Assembly: GCF_009827655.1 (NCBI RefSeq)
Contig: NZ_WTYV01000002.1
Coordinates: forward strand, 124,657 to 188,656
Length of the DNA stretch: 64,000 nt
Source: Alteraurantiacibacter buctensis
GTDB taxonomy: Bacteria; Pseudomonadota; Alphaproteobacteria; Sphingomonadales; Sphingomonadaceae
Reading direction: 5' to 3'
The notes below the pieces were generated by a model. The model was not told where the DNA came from. It saw nothing but the letters and a program-made list of their open reading frames with translations, and searched no databases. The first letter of the stretch is position 1, and each line of letters opens with the position of its first letter. Positions 42,610 through 50,580 of this stretch are shown in pieces. The position numbers and the translations under genes are program-made.

Positions 42610-42954
42610 TCATTCGTTGCAGGTGATCTCGCCGAGCAGGTCGGCGCACATTTCGGGCGCCCCCTGGCAGCAGTCCTGCATCAGGAAAGCCAGCAGGCGG
42701 CGCATGGCGGCGTAGTCGGCCCGGTAGTGGATCAGGCGGCTTTCGCGCTGCGATTGCACGAGACCTGCACGCTCCAGCGTGGCCAGATGATGCGACATGG
42801 TGGACGGCGGAACGCCCTGCTGGTCCGCGATGGCGCCCGCGATCATGCCGTCCGGTCCGGCCTGCACCAGCATGCGGAACACCGAAAGCCGCGTTTCATG
42901 GGCGAGCGCGCCAAGGGCATCGATTGCCCAGACCTGGGGATTGAGTTCGTCCAT
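42610..42954 (-). CDS. arsR: ArsR family arsenic-responsive repressor
   Basis: A 114-residue winged-helix repressor. The recognition region reads QQGVPPSTMSHHLATLERAGLV. The usual metal motif ELCVCDL in helix 3 is absent. Instead Cys95-Cys96 and Cys103 stand near the C terminus (MQDCCQGAPEMC). This is the layout known from Acidithiobacillus ferrooxidans ArsR, where C95, C96 and C102 bind arsenite. I chose ATG 42954 because both operator palindromes lie just upstream; an in-frame ATG at 43014 would place them within the gene. It leads arsC, acr3 and arsH. Confidence 0.93.
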   Translation of the reverse strand: MDELNPQVWAIDALGALAHETRLSVFRMLVQAGPDGMIAGAIADQQGVPPSTMSHHLATLERAGLVQSQRESRLIHYRADYAAMRRLLAFLMQDCCQGAPEMCADLLGEITCNE

Positions 42955-42965
42955 CCGGTCCCACC

Positions 42966-42983
42966 TTTCGAGAAGGATCGAAA
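42966..42983. promoter_or_regulatory. ArsR operator, proximal copy
   Basis: TTTCGA-GAAGGA-TCGAAA is an 18-bp palindrome with a 6-bp spacer. Its near edge is 12 bp upstream of the arsR ATG. The same arms and the same spacer length recur 48 bp upstream at 43014-43031. The repeat of arm sequence and spacing, right in front of arsR, supports autorepression. The proximal site would also block ribosome or polymerase entry. Confidence 0.75.
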
Positions 42984-43013
42984 TATCACGTTCGCTGGTC
43001 TTGGCAACAATCA

Positions 43014-43031
43014 TTTCGATAAAGTTCGAAA
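43014..43031. promoter_or_regulatory. ArsR operator, distal copy
   Basis: TTTCGA-TAAAGT-TCGAAA is the second 18-bp palindrome, centred 48 bp from the first, so it lies on a similar face of the helix (between four and five turns). It stands 60 bp upstream of the arsR ATG and probably overlaps the promoter. The remaining intergenic stretch up to the TonB receptor (43032-43350) holds the elements listed separately and no gene. Confidence 0.75.
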
Positions 43032-43109
43032 TAGAAGGGCGGCTATCGGCGGCGGGTGCAGATCCCGCCCTGTGGTTGTGTCCGGAACATAGGTTTGAAA
43101 AGCCCCGCA

Positions 43110-43173
43110 CATGTCCCGGACGGGACAACGGAAGGACCAACCAATGGCCCCCAGATGCCCTTTGCATGTCCCG
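43110..43173. promoter_or_regulatory. Palindrome TGTCCCG-GA-CGGGACA and repeated CATGTCCCG
   Basis: A perfect 16-bp palindrome lies at 43112-43127. Its left arm belongs to the 9-mer CATGTCCCG at 43110-43118, which recurs directly at 43165-43173. Both are in the gap between arsR and the TonB receptor, some 180-240 bp upstream of the receptor start. This may be a binding site of an unknown regulator of the receptor or of ars. Confidence 0.4.
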
Positions 43174-43178
43174 CAAAT

Positions 43179-43212
43179 TGCAAGAAAGTCATATAAAAAT
43201 CATAGTCTTGCA
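43179..43212. promoter_or_regulatory. AT-rich promoter zone with Pho-box-like repeat
   Basis: TGCAAGA and TCTTGCA (43179-43185 and 43206-43212) flank a 20-bp AT-rich core. The core contains AAGTCAT-ATAA-AAATCAT (43186-43203), which has the 7-4-7 layout of a PhoB box (CTGTCAT-N4-CTGTCAT) with GTCAT and TCAT kept. It lies about 140-170 bp upstream of the TonB receptor gene that is paired with a phosphodiesterase, so phosphate control would make sense. Confidence 0.4.
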
Positions 43213-43350
43213 GTTTCCTTTCAAAAGCTCGCGAGCTATCATCGAACTTACGCTGCACTGCACAATTGCTGCAACGAATTCCGCCCATTGCCCTGCCAGC
43301 AGCAAGCGCCGCGTGAGTCGCCGGCGCACCTGCACTTCGGGGACTAGACC

Positions 43351-45969
43351 ATGCAAACAATGCACACATTGCGCCGCCTTTTGGCGTGCACGACCTGCCT
43401 ATGCTCAATTCTGCCGACAGCCGCGCTGGCGCAGCAGGCCAACGCGCGGGCCGACGAGGACTTCATCATCGTCGAAGGCGTGCGGGTTACCGAGGAAGTG
43501 ACCGAGACTGCCGCCGAGCTGGCCGAGTTCGGCACCCAGGTCCAGGTGATCAGCAGCGACGAAATCCTCACCGGCGGCTTCACCAACTTTGGCGAACTGG
43601 CAGCCGGCCTGATCCGTGGCGCCAACGTGGGCTATTCGCCGGACGAAGGCGAATTCACCATCCGCATCGACGGCGGCACCGACCGCGACACGCTGCTGCT
43701 GGTCGATGGCGTGCCCTATTTCGACCGCTCCAGCCCGTCGGAAGACCTGTGGCCGGCAACGGCGATCGACCCGCGCATGATCTCCAGCGTCGAAATCTTC
43801 CGCGGCGGCCAGAGCCTCTATTTCGGCTCCAACGGCGGCCTGGGCGTGGTCAGCGTGCGCTCGAAGGATCCCGAGGCCGAGCTGGCCGGCCAGATCGGCA
43901 TCTATGGCGGTTCGTTCCGCACCCGCGAGATCTATGGCAACGTCTCGGTGCCCCTGCCCATCGGCGAGGAAGGCGAGCACGCGCTGCTGGTGTTCGGCCG
44001 GTCTTACGAGACCGATTCCAACATCCTGTTCAACCGCGAAGCCTTTGCCGATACGCTGCTGGAATTGGGCGGCTTCCGCAAGTATCCCTACAGCTTCAAC
44101 AATATCGGCCTGCGTTACATGTGGCGCGCTGCGCCCGATGTGACCTTCCGCGCGGGCTTCCAACTGGCGACCATCGACTTCGAGGATACCTTTCCCGACC
44201 AGTCGCCCTATGCCCCCAACCGCACCGAATTCCCCATCTTCAACGCCTCGCTGGATGCGCGGCTGAATGACCGGATGCGGCTGGAAGTGGAAGGGCACTA
44301 CCAGGCGCCCTCGCTGCTCAACACCGAACTAGACCCGCTGGTCTGTTCGATCCCGCGCGTGGCGGACCTGCCGGCCAACGTACGCAGCCTGGCCCCCAGC
44401 GGCGGCTTTACCACGGCAACGGCCTTCGAGAACTTTGCCCGCGCCAACGGCCTGCCCACCGGCTGCGTCACCAACCCGCAGTTCAACTTCGGCCGCGCCA
44501 ACGTGCAGGCGCGCGAGGGCATCTATATCAACCCGGCCAACGGCCTGCCCTATGGCACCATCGCCAACCCGTTCCCCATCGGCCACCCGATGGGCTTCGT
44601 AATCCAGTCGGTCGCCAGCTTCGGAACCGGCGTGCCGATCAAGGGCATCGGCGATGTCGACCGGTTCAAGTCCGGCTATATCGATCACGGTGCCAACGCC
44701 CGCATCTATTACGACTGGACCGACTGGTTACAGACCGTGATCGGCGTGCAGAACACCAGCTATACCGACAATTCGGACGAAGTGTTCGGCGTGCGGGATG
44801 TGACCCTGCGGTCCAACGGCATCTATGGTGACCTGCGCCTTGACCTGCCGGTGCTGGAGGGCCTGAACATCTCGCTGGCGGGCCGTCAGGACTTCAACAG
44901 CAACTTTGCCGACGAGTTCATCTGGAAGGCCAGCGGCCGCCTGGAACTGCCCGCCGGCTTCTATGTCCGCGGCGGTGGCGGCACGTCCTACAGCGCCCCC
45001 AAGATTGACGAGATCGGTGCCTATGGCCCGCTGGCCAACGTCAATCCCGGCCTGGAATCGCAAAGTGTCGAAACCTACAACTTCGGCACCGGCATCAATG
45101 GCGAGATCGCCATGGGCACCTTCAACATCGAACTGGGCTATTTCGACACTGCAATCACCAACCAGTTCGGTGATCGCAGCGTGGGCGCGGTGTGCCTGGA
45201 ATATGCCCGCGAGACCAACCCTCTGGGCACCGTGGCGCGCGACGAGATTGTCCGCAACCGGGCGCTGATCATCCCGCCCGATGCCTTCTGCGCCACGGCG
45301 GCAGCGGCCAACCTGGGGTCCAACCAGTCGGTGGCGGTCAACACGTTGGCCCGCCAGGACATCAAGGGCTACACCATCGACCTGGCCTTCGATACCGAGA
45401 TGGTCCAGTTCGACCTGTCGTTCACCAAGAATGACTCGCTGGAACTCAACCCGGTGTTCGGCCTGCTGGCCCGCCGCGATGGCACCACCGCCAACCTGTC
45501 GTTCGTCACTCCCGGGCCGGCCGGGGCCAATGAGACCCGCCAGTCGGCCGAACGGCCCGAATGGTCGGCTTCGGGCCTGATCACCTTCACCCCCACCGAC
45601 CGGCTGACCGTGGCCTTCAACCCCCGCTACCAGGGGCCGGAATGGGCCTATGCACCGGCAGGCCTGGCGCGGCTGGTGGATGCCGACGGCAACCGCGTGG
45701 TCGAGGACGTCAACTTCGGCAACTACTTCGTGATGAACGCTTCGATCCAGTACCTGCTGGGCGAGAACCTGGAGCACCGCTTCATGGTGCGGCTGGTGAA
45801 CCTGTTCGACGAGGAATACTTCGAACGGTATTCCGGCGGGTCAACCCTGCAGATTTCGCGCGCTGCGGTGCGCGGGGAACTGGGGCCGCAGAACTCGGGC
45901 TACTACCGCCAGTATGGCTGGAACGGCAAGCCGCGCTCGGCCTGGGTGCAATACGAATACCGCTTCTGA
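43351..45969 (+). CDS. TonB-dependent receptor paired with PHP phosphodiesterase
   Basis: An 872-residue outer-membrane receptor. The signal peptide (LPTAALAQQ) is followed by a short acidic stretch with a TonB-box-like DFIIVEGVRVTEEV, a plug with GGTDRDTLLLVDGVPYFD and VEIFRGGQSLYFGSNGGLG, and a barrel ending in AWVQYEYRF. The start is ATG 43351; ATG 43360 is also possible. The secreted PHP phosphodiesterase gene follows after 78 bp. The receptor therefore probably brings a phosphoester or its complex across the outer membrane. The cargo is inferred only from this neighbour. Confidence 0.92.
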   Translation: MQTMHTLRRLLACTTCLCSILPTAALAQQANARADEDFIIVEGVRVTEEVTETAAELAEFGTQVQVISSDEILTGGFTNFGELAAGLIRGANVGYSPDEGEFTIRIDGGTDRDTLLLVDGVPYFDRSSPSEDLWPATAIDPRMISSVEIFRGGQSLYFGSNGGLGVVSVRSKDPEAELAGQIGIYGGSFRTREIYGNVSVPLPIGEEGEHALLVFGRSYETDSNILFNREAFADTLLELGGFRKYPYSFNNIGLRYMWRAAPDVTFRAGFQLATIDFEDTFPDQSPYAPNRTEFPIFNASLDARLNDRMRLEVEGHYQAPSLLNTELDPLVCSIPRVADLPANVRSLAPSGGFTTATAFENFARANGLPTGCVTNPQFNFGRANVQAREGIYINPANGLPYGTIANPFPIGHPMGFVIQSVASFGTGVPIKGIGDVDRFKSGYIDHGANARIYYDWTDWLQTVIGVQNTSYTDNSDEVFGVRDVTLRSNGIYGDLRLDLPVLEGLNISLAGRQDFNSNFADEFIWKASGRLELPAGFYVRGGGGTSYSAPKIDEIGAYGPLANVNPGLESQSVETYNFGTGINGEIAMGTFNIELGYFDTAITNQFGDRSVGAVCLEYARETNPLGTVARDEIVRNRALIIPPDAFCATAAAANLGSNQSVAVNTLARQDIKGYTIDLAFDTEMVQFDLSFTKNDSLELNPVFGLLARRDGTTANLSFVTPGPAGANETRQSAERPEWSASGLITFTPTDRLTVAFNPRYQGPEWAYAPAGLARLVDADGNRVVEDVNFGNYFVMNASIQYLLGENLEHRFMVRLVNLFDEEYFERYSGGSTLQISRAAVRGELGPQNSGYYRQYGWNGKPRSAWVQYEYRF

Positions 45970-45987
45970 GCTGACCAAACGACCCGT

Positions 45988-46018
45988 GGGCAGGCTGGCG
46001 CTGCGGCGCGGCCTGCCC
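45988..46018 (+). other. Intercistronic GC hairpin
   Basis: GGGCAGGC (45988-45995) pairs perfectly with GCCTGCCC (46011-46018) around a 15-base loop, between the TonB receptor stop and the phosphodiesterase start. It is followed by GCCCTTTCCC, not a U-tract. It could be a partial terminator or an RNA stabiliser that sets different levels for the two genes. Confidence 0.5.
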
Positions 46019-46047
46019 GCCCTTTCCCGATAAATGAGGAGTGTATC

Positions 46048-47223
46048 ATGCGCTATCTGCTGCTTGCTTCGGCCGCCCTGGCCACCCTGTCCGGCACCGT
46101 TGCCGCCCACGAAGATCACCAGCCCGATGATCGCGAAGCCCACTTTCCCGCCGCACAGGACGGCCGCCAGCTGCTGCTGGTGGACCTGCATACCCACTCC
46201 GTGTTCTCGGACGGCATGGTGTGGCCGACCATCCGCGTGGAGGAGGCCGAGCGCGACGGGCTGGACGCGATTGCCCAGACCGAACACCTGGAACACCAGC
46301 CGAAGCGGGCCGATATTCCGCACCCCGACCGCAACCGATCGCACCAGATCGCCGCGGCGGAAGTGGCGCGGACCGGCAGCGACCTCATCGCAATCAACGG
46401 CGCAGAGATCACCCGCGGGATGCCGCCGGGCCACGTCAACGCTGTCTTCGTCACCGATGCCAATGCCCTATTGGTGGACGATGCCGAAGCCGCCATCCGC
46501 ACGGCCAATGCGCAAGGGGCCTTCGTGTTCTGGAACCATCCCAACTGGCTGCCGCAGGCGCCCGATGGCGTGGCCCGGATCTTCCCGTTCCACCAGGCCC
46601 TGATTGCCGATCGCCAATTGCACGGTGTGGAAGTGGCCAACGGCACGCTGGATGCCTATTCCGAACACGCCTTCCAGATCGCCCTCGACTATAACCTGGC
46701 GGTGCTGGGCACGTCCGACATCCATGGCCTGGTGGACTGGAGGCACAACGCCGGCCACGGCGGGCATCGGCCGCAGACCATCGTGCTGGCCGGCCAGCGC
46801 AGCCAGCAGGGCCTGCGCGAGGCGCTGTTCGCGGGCAACACCGTGGCCTGGATCAACGACGACATCATCGGCCTGCAACGCAACGTGGAGCCGGTGGTGC
46901 AAGCCTGCCTGAAGCTGGAGCCGCAGAGCTACCTGCCGAACTCCAGCGTGCTCGACGTGCAACTGGTCAACTCCTGCCCGCTGGCCTTCACCCTCAACAA
47001 TGACGGCGACCGCACCCTGCACAACATCAGCGACCTGATCCGGGTAGAGCGCTACAGCTCGACGCGGCTGCAGGTGCGGATGAATGACGAGCGTAGCGTG
47101 CTGGCGCTGGATGTGCGGGTGCTCAACGCCCACATCCGCCCGCGTGAGGCGCTGCGCACCACGCTGTCGATTGATCTGCCGGCGTCCATGGTGCCAGCCT
47201 TGCCTTCGGCCGAGGCAGAGTAG
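46048..47223 (+). CDS. Secreted PHP-domain phosphodiesterase (Sb-PDE-like)
   Basis: A 391-residue protein with a signal peptide (ATLSGTVAAH). The PHP metal motif HTHSVFSDG comes after LLLVDLH, further ligands are likely in AIAQTEHLEH, NGAEITRG, WNHPNW and LGTSDIHGLVDW, and a C-terminal beta-sandwich of about 120 residues follows. The layout matches Sb-PDE family phosphodiesterases, known from Sphingobium for hydrolysis of dialkyl phosphates from haloalkyl phosphotriesters. It would free phosphate monoesters in the periplasm. ATG 46048 follows GAGGAG. It forms an operon with the TonB receptor upstream. Confidence 0.85.
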   Translation: MRYLLLASAALATLSGTVAAHEDHQPDDREAHFPAAQDGRQLLLVDLHTHSVFSDGMVWPTIRVEEAERDGLDAIAQTEHLEHQPKRADIPHPDRNRSHQIAAAEVARTGSDLIAINGAEITRGMPPGHVNAVFVTDANALLVDDAEAAIRTANAQGAFVFWNHPNWLPQAPDGVARIFPFHQALIADRQLHGVEVANGTLDAYSEHAFQIALDYNLAVLGTSDIHGLVDWRHNAGHGGHRPQTIVLAGQRSQQGLREALFAGNTVAWINDDIIGLQRNVEPVVQACLKLEPQSYLPNSSVLDVQLVNSCPLAFTLNNDGDRTLHNISDLIRVERYSSTRLQVRMNDERSVLALDVRVLNAHIRPREALRTTLSIDLPASMVPALPSAEAE

Positions 47224-47260
47224 CCGGCAAGCCTGGCAGGTCCAGGCGGGGAACTTCGAG

Positions 47261-47296
47261 AACCAGGAATCCGGTGGCCATACCGGGTTCCTGGTT
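47261..47296. terminator. Long hairpin between convergent genes
   Basis: AACCAGGAA (47261-47269) pairs with TTCCTGGTT (47288-47296). Inside it CCGGT (47271-47275) pairs with ACCGG (47282-47286), with one mismatch between the stems and a six-base loop. The 14-bp structure lies midway between the convergent phosphodiesterase and binding-lipoprotein genes and would be seen on both transcripts. It has no U-tract, so it is a likely but non-classical bidirectional terminator. Confidence 0.6.
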
Positions 47297-47348
47297 GAGC
47301 CGGTGGATGGGACCAGACCGGCCAAGAAATGTCCTGCCGCTGTCCTTT

Positions 47349-48383
47349 CTACTGCTCCTCGGGCGTCATCGTTGTCCGCCATCGGCGGATAAAGTTGGCG
47401 GTGTTCATGCGGTCGCGGTTGCCAAGCAGGGCCGGGCCGACCTTGATGGCGCGCGTTCGTATGCCTGCCAGTTCGGGGTAAGGGTTGGAGAGATCGAGGC
47501 GGACCGGGATCATCCCTTGCTGCGCGATAAGCTGCTGGCCTTCCCGCGAAAGCAGATAGCCCAGCAGCCGCTGGCCAAGTTTCGGATTTGGGGCAGATGT
47601 CGGGATGAGCGCGACGCGCGATGCCAGCAATATGTAGTCGCCCGGCATGACGATGCCGAAGCGATCGTCATCGGCAGCCTGTTGAAACGCATAGGAACCC
47701 AGGATGCCATAGGCCAGCAGCAGCTTGCCAGCAGTCACGTCGGCGATCATTTCGCTGGACGACTGGTAAAGCTGTGGGCGCAGGGTGCCAATGGTGCGCA
47801 CCAGTTCCCAGTTGGCAGGATCCGCCTCCAGGTCCTGGTTGAACAGCAACATCCCGGTGGAGCTGCGCTCCGGGTCGTAAATGCCGATCCGGCCCAGGTA
47901 GCGGGTGCGGTTTTGCTGAAGGTGCTCTGTCAACTGGGCACGGCTTGTGTCCGGGGCGATGCCAAGATCGGCGGGTGTGTTGATGCCGATGACGATCGGC
48001 TCGACCCCGACCGCGAAGGCCCTGTCACGCCAGTGTGCCCAATCGGGCAGTTGTTCGATTTCTGGCACCGCGAAAGGCATCGCCTGGCCGTCATTGGCAA
48101 GCTGTACCTGCAGATCCATCGCCGAGTTGATCAGCAAGTCTGGTCCCGTCCGGCCGCTGCGGCGATCCTCCAGGTAGCGTTCGCTCACCTCAGCTGCAGT
48201 AAGCGAATGATACTCGACCGCAATCCCGGGGTTGCCCTGTTCGAAAGCGGTCAGAAGCGGCTCGATCGTGGGGGTGTCGATGGTGCCATAGACAACCACG
48301 GTGCCCGTCTCGCCGGTGCCGTCCAGCCGCTCGCACGCGCCAGACAGCAGCAACAAGACCATGATTAGCAGGCGACGCAGCAT
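47349..48383 (-). CDS. Solitary solute-binding lipoprotein (iron/ABC type)
   Basis: A 344-residue periplasmic binding protein with a lipoprotein signal (LLLLSGAC). The fold begins with VVVYGTIDTPTIEPLLTAFE and continues with GPDLLINSAMDLQVQLAND, FAVGVEPIVIGINT and IGIYDPERSSTGMLLFNQD, as in Fe(III)/AfuA-like type 2 binding proteins. No ABC permease or ATPase gene is near. It is divergent from a TctDE-like two-component pair, 72 bp apart. It could present a ligand to the sensor kinase rather than to a transporter. ATG 48383 follows GGGGAGATCGAGG. The family is clear, the ligand is not. Confidence 0.85.
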   Translation of the reverse strand: MLRRLLIMVLLLLSGACERLDGTGETGTVVVYGTIDTPTIEPLLTAFEQGNPGIAVEYHSLTAAEVSERYLEDRRSGRTGPDLLINSAMDLQVQLANDGQAMPFAVPEIEQLPDWAHWRDRAFAVGVEPIVIGINTPADLGIAPDTSRAQLTEHLQQNRTRYLGRIGIYDPERSSTGMLLFNQDLEADPANWELVRTIGTLRPQLYQSSSEMIADVTAGKLLLAYGILGSYAFQQAADDDRFGIVMPGDYILLASRVALIPTSAPNPKLGQRLLGYLLSREGQQLIAQQGMIPVRLDLSNPYPELAGIRTRAIKVGPALLGNRDRMNTANFIRRWRTTMTPEEQ

Positions 48384-48455
48384 CCTCGATCTCCCCGCTG
48401 TTTGTCGCATGCCCAATCGCTTGATACAATCACTGCGGAGAGGGACGCTTGTGCC

Positions 48456-49124
48456 ATGGCACGGATCTTGGTTGTAGAGGATGACATAGCCCTGGCGCGG
48501 GGCATCCTGGCGCTGCTGCGGGCAGATGGGCACGCTGTCGATCACGTCGAGTCGGCCGAGGAGGCGGTCGATCTGGTCGGCCAGGAGCCCTATGACCTGT
48601 TTGCCGTAGATCTTGGCCTGCCCGGGATGAGCGGGATCGACTTCGTCAGCGCGGCGAGGGCGAAAGGCAACAGCGCCTCCATCCTGATCCTGACGGCGCG
48701 GGACACGATCGAGGACAAGGTCCGCGGGCTGGACGCAGGCTCCGATGACTATCTGCCCAAGCCATTCGATCCTGCCGAACTGCGGGCGCGGGTGCGGGCC
48801 CTGCTGCGGCGCCACACCAGCGATGCCAGCCCGCTAATCAGTGTGGGCCAACTGGTGTGCGATCCGGCTACCAACAGGGCCACAGTTGCCGGCGAAGCCC
48901 TTGATCTGCGCCGCCGGGAATGGGCCGTGCTTGTCGCGCTGGCGCGCAAGGCGGGCACCGTGGTCGCCAAGGAACGCCTTGCCGCCGAGGTATTCGACTA
49001 TGACGATCCGGTCGGGCCCAACGCGCTGGAGGTTTATGTCGCCCGTTTGCGCAAGAAATTGCAGCCGTCCGGCCCGCATATCCGCACCCTTCGCGGGCTT
49101 GGCTACATCATGGAAACCTCATGA
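48456..49124 (+). CDS. OmpR-type response regulator, TctD-like
   Basis: A 222-residue regulator with a receiver domain and a winged-helix DNA-binding domain. The acidic pair is in ILVVEDDIALA, the phosphoacceptor Asp in FAVDLGLPGMSG and the Lys in YLPKPFDPAEL. The C-terminal part has LRRREWAVLVALARKAG and NALEVYVARLRKKL, ending GLGYIMETS. The ATG overlaps nothing upstream; GAGAGGGA precedes it. The stop overlaps the kinase start (ATGA). It probably activates the TonB receptor-capA-tctCB-tctA genes downstream. Confidence 0.93.
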   Translation: MARILVVEDDIALARGILALLRADGHAVDHVESAEEAVDLVGQEPYDLFAVDLGLPGMSGIDFVSAARAKGNSASILILTARDTIEDKVRGLDAGSDDYLPKPFDPAELRARVRALLRRHTSDASPLISVGQLVCDPATNRATVAGEALDLRRREWAVLVALARKAGTVVAKERLAAEVFDYDDPVGPNALEVYVARLRKKLQPSGPHIRTLRGLGYIMETS

Positions 49125-50506
49125 CGGGCATCCTGCCAAATTCGCTTTCGCAACGGCAGTTGGTGATCATGGTTTCGGCCCTTATCGGCATTGCCGGAAT
49201 CCTGGCTGCTGGCGGCACCCTGCTCGCGGCCAGCTTTGCCCAGAGGGCATCGGACCGCGTTTTGCGCAGCGCTGTCACCGCGATAAGCGACACGCTGACC
49301 GTCGAAGGGGACAGCGTTCAGGGACGGGTCCCGGTCGGCGCTTTCAGCTTCCTGGAAGACACCGGACAGGACAGTGTTTTCTACAACATCTCTCAGGGTG
49401 GACGGATAATCACTGGCTACGACGAACTGGCGGTGGCCCCGCCGGACGAGGGAGAGGACTTCGGCTTTCGCGATGACGAGGTCTTCGGGCAGGAGGTGCG
49501 GGTCGCGGTCCAGCAGGTTGAGCTGCCCCGCCAGGACCAGCCGGTGATCATTCAGGTGGCCGAAACCCTGAACCAGCGTGAAAGCCAGACAATCGAGATG
49601 CTGCTGGCCGTTCTGGTACTGGAGCTTGTCCTGGTGCTGGCGGCTGCGGCGATGATCAAACCCGCAGTGCGCTGGGGGCTGCGACCAGTTGCGCGGTTAC
49701 AGGCCCAGTTGAGTGGGGAAAAATTCAATGCGCTGGCCCAGAGCAAGCTGGAGACGCGCGATGTGCCGCGCGAGTTGCAGGGCCTGGTCGAAGCCTACAA
49801 TCACCTTATCGCGCAGCTTGGCGACGCCCTCGCAGCCCACCGCCGGTTCACGGGCGATGCCTCGCACCAGTTGCGCACGCCGCTTACCATCCTGAAAAGC
49901 CACATCGCCGTGCTGGAGCATTCGGAACCAGCTTCGGAAGAGTTCGACCAGTCGGTCAGGGACATTGCCGAAGCCAGTGCGCGGCTGGAACGGTTGCTGT
50001 CTCAGCTACTCAAGCTCGCGCGGGCCGAAGGGGGCGGTGCAAGCGACAGTGCCGTGGTTGAAACAGACCTGGCAGACCTGATCGCGGACCTGTGCCGTCG
50101 CCTGGCGCCCGAAGCCCTGGGGCGAGGTATGGACATGGAATTCCACGCCGACGGGCCAGTGATCGTCCGCTCGCATCCCATTGTTGTCGAGGAGATAGTC
50201 TCAAACCTGATCGAAAACGCCATTCGATACGGCCGGATGGGTGGGCTGATCGAGGTTTCCGTTCACCGGCAGGGGGAGGGCCCGGTAATCGAAGTTCGTG
50301 ATAACGGTCCGGGCATCGCGATGGGGGACCGTGAGAGGATTTTCCGGCGTTTTTCGCGCCTTGCCCGGGACTCGGGAAGGCCGGGCAGTGGCCTGGGCCT
50401 GGCGATCTCGCGCACGCTGGCAGAGGCCGTCGGGGCAAGCGTCGAACTTGTCTGGAGCGAGGTCGGGAAGGGTTCTTTGTTTCGCGTCAGTTTCATGAAA
50501 GGCTGA
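49121..50506 (+). CDS. Sensor histidine kinase, TctE-like
   Basis: A 461-residue membrane kinase. Helix 1 spans about residues 14-38. Next comes a periplasmic 2CSK_N-type sensor domain (40-160, with RSAVTAISDTLTVEGDSV and FYNISQGGRIITGYDEL), then helix 2 (LLAVLVLELVLVLAAAAMI). The HisKA domain has DASHQLRTPLTILKSHI with the phospho-His, and the ATPase has ENAIRYG, DNGPGIA and GSGLGLAIS. TctE kinases sense tricarboxylates and control their TTT transporters, and tctCB and tctA follow downstream here. It starts by overlap with the regulator gene. Confidence 0.93.
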   Translation: MTGILPNSLSQRQLVIMVSALIGIAGILAAGGTLLAASFAQRASDRVLRSAVTAISDTLTVEGDSVQGRVPVGAFSFLEDTGQDSVFYNISQGGRIITGYDELAVAPPDEGEDFGFRDDEVFGQEVRVAVQQVELPRQDQPVIIQVAETLNQRESQTIEMLLAVLVLELVLVLAAAAMIKPAVRWGLRPVARLQAQLSGEKFNALAQSKLETRDVPRELQGLVEAYNHLIAQLGDALAAHRRFTGDASHQLRTPLTILKSHIAVLEHSEPASEEFDQSVRDIAEASARLERLLSQLLKLARAEGGGASDSAVVETDLADLIADLCRRLAPEALGRGMDMEFHADGPVIVRSHPIVVEEIVSNLIENAIRYGRMGGLIEVSVHRQGEGPVIEVRDNGPGIAMGDRERIFRRFSRLARDSGRPGSGLGLAISRTLAEAVGASVELVWSEVGKGSLFRVSFMKG

Positions 50507-50580
50507 TGACAGCTTGGTGATCTAGCACACCCTACACAACAACGTCGGGCGTGAACCGGCGTGCTGCCAAGGGGGATAAG

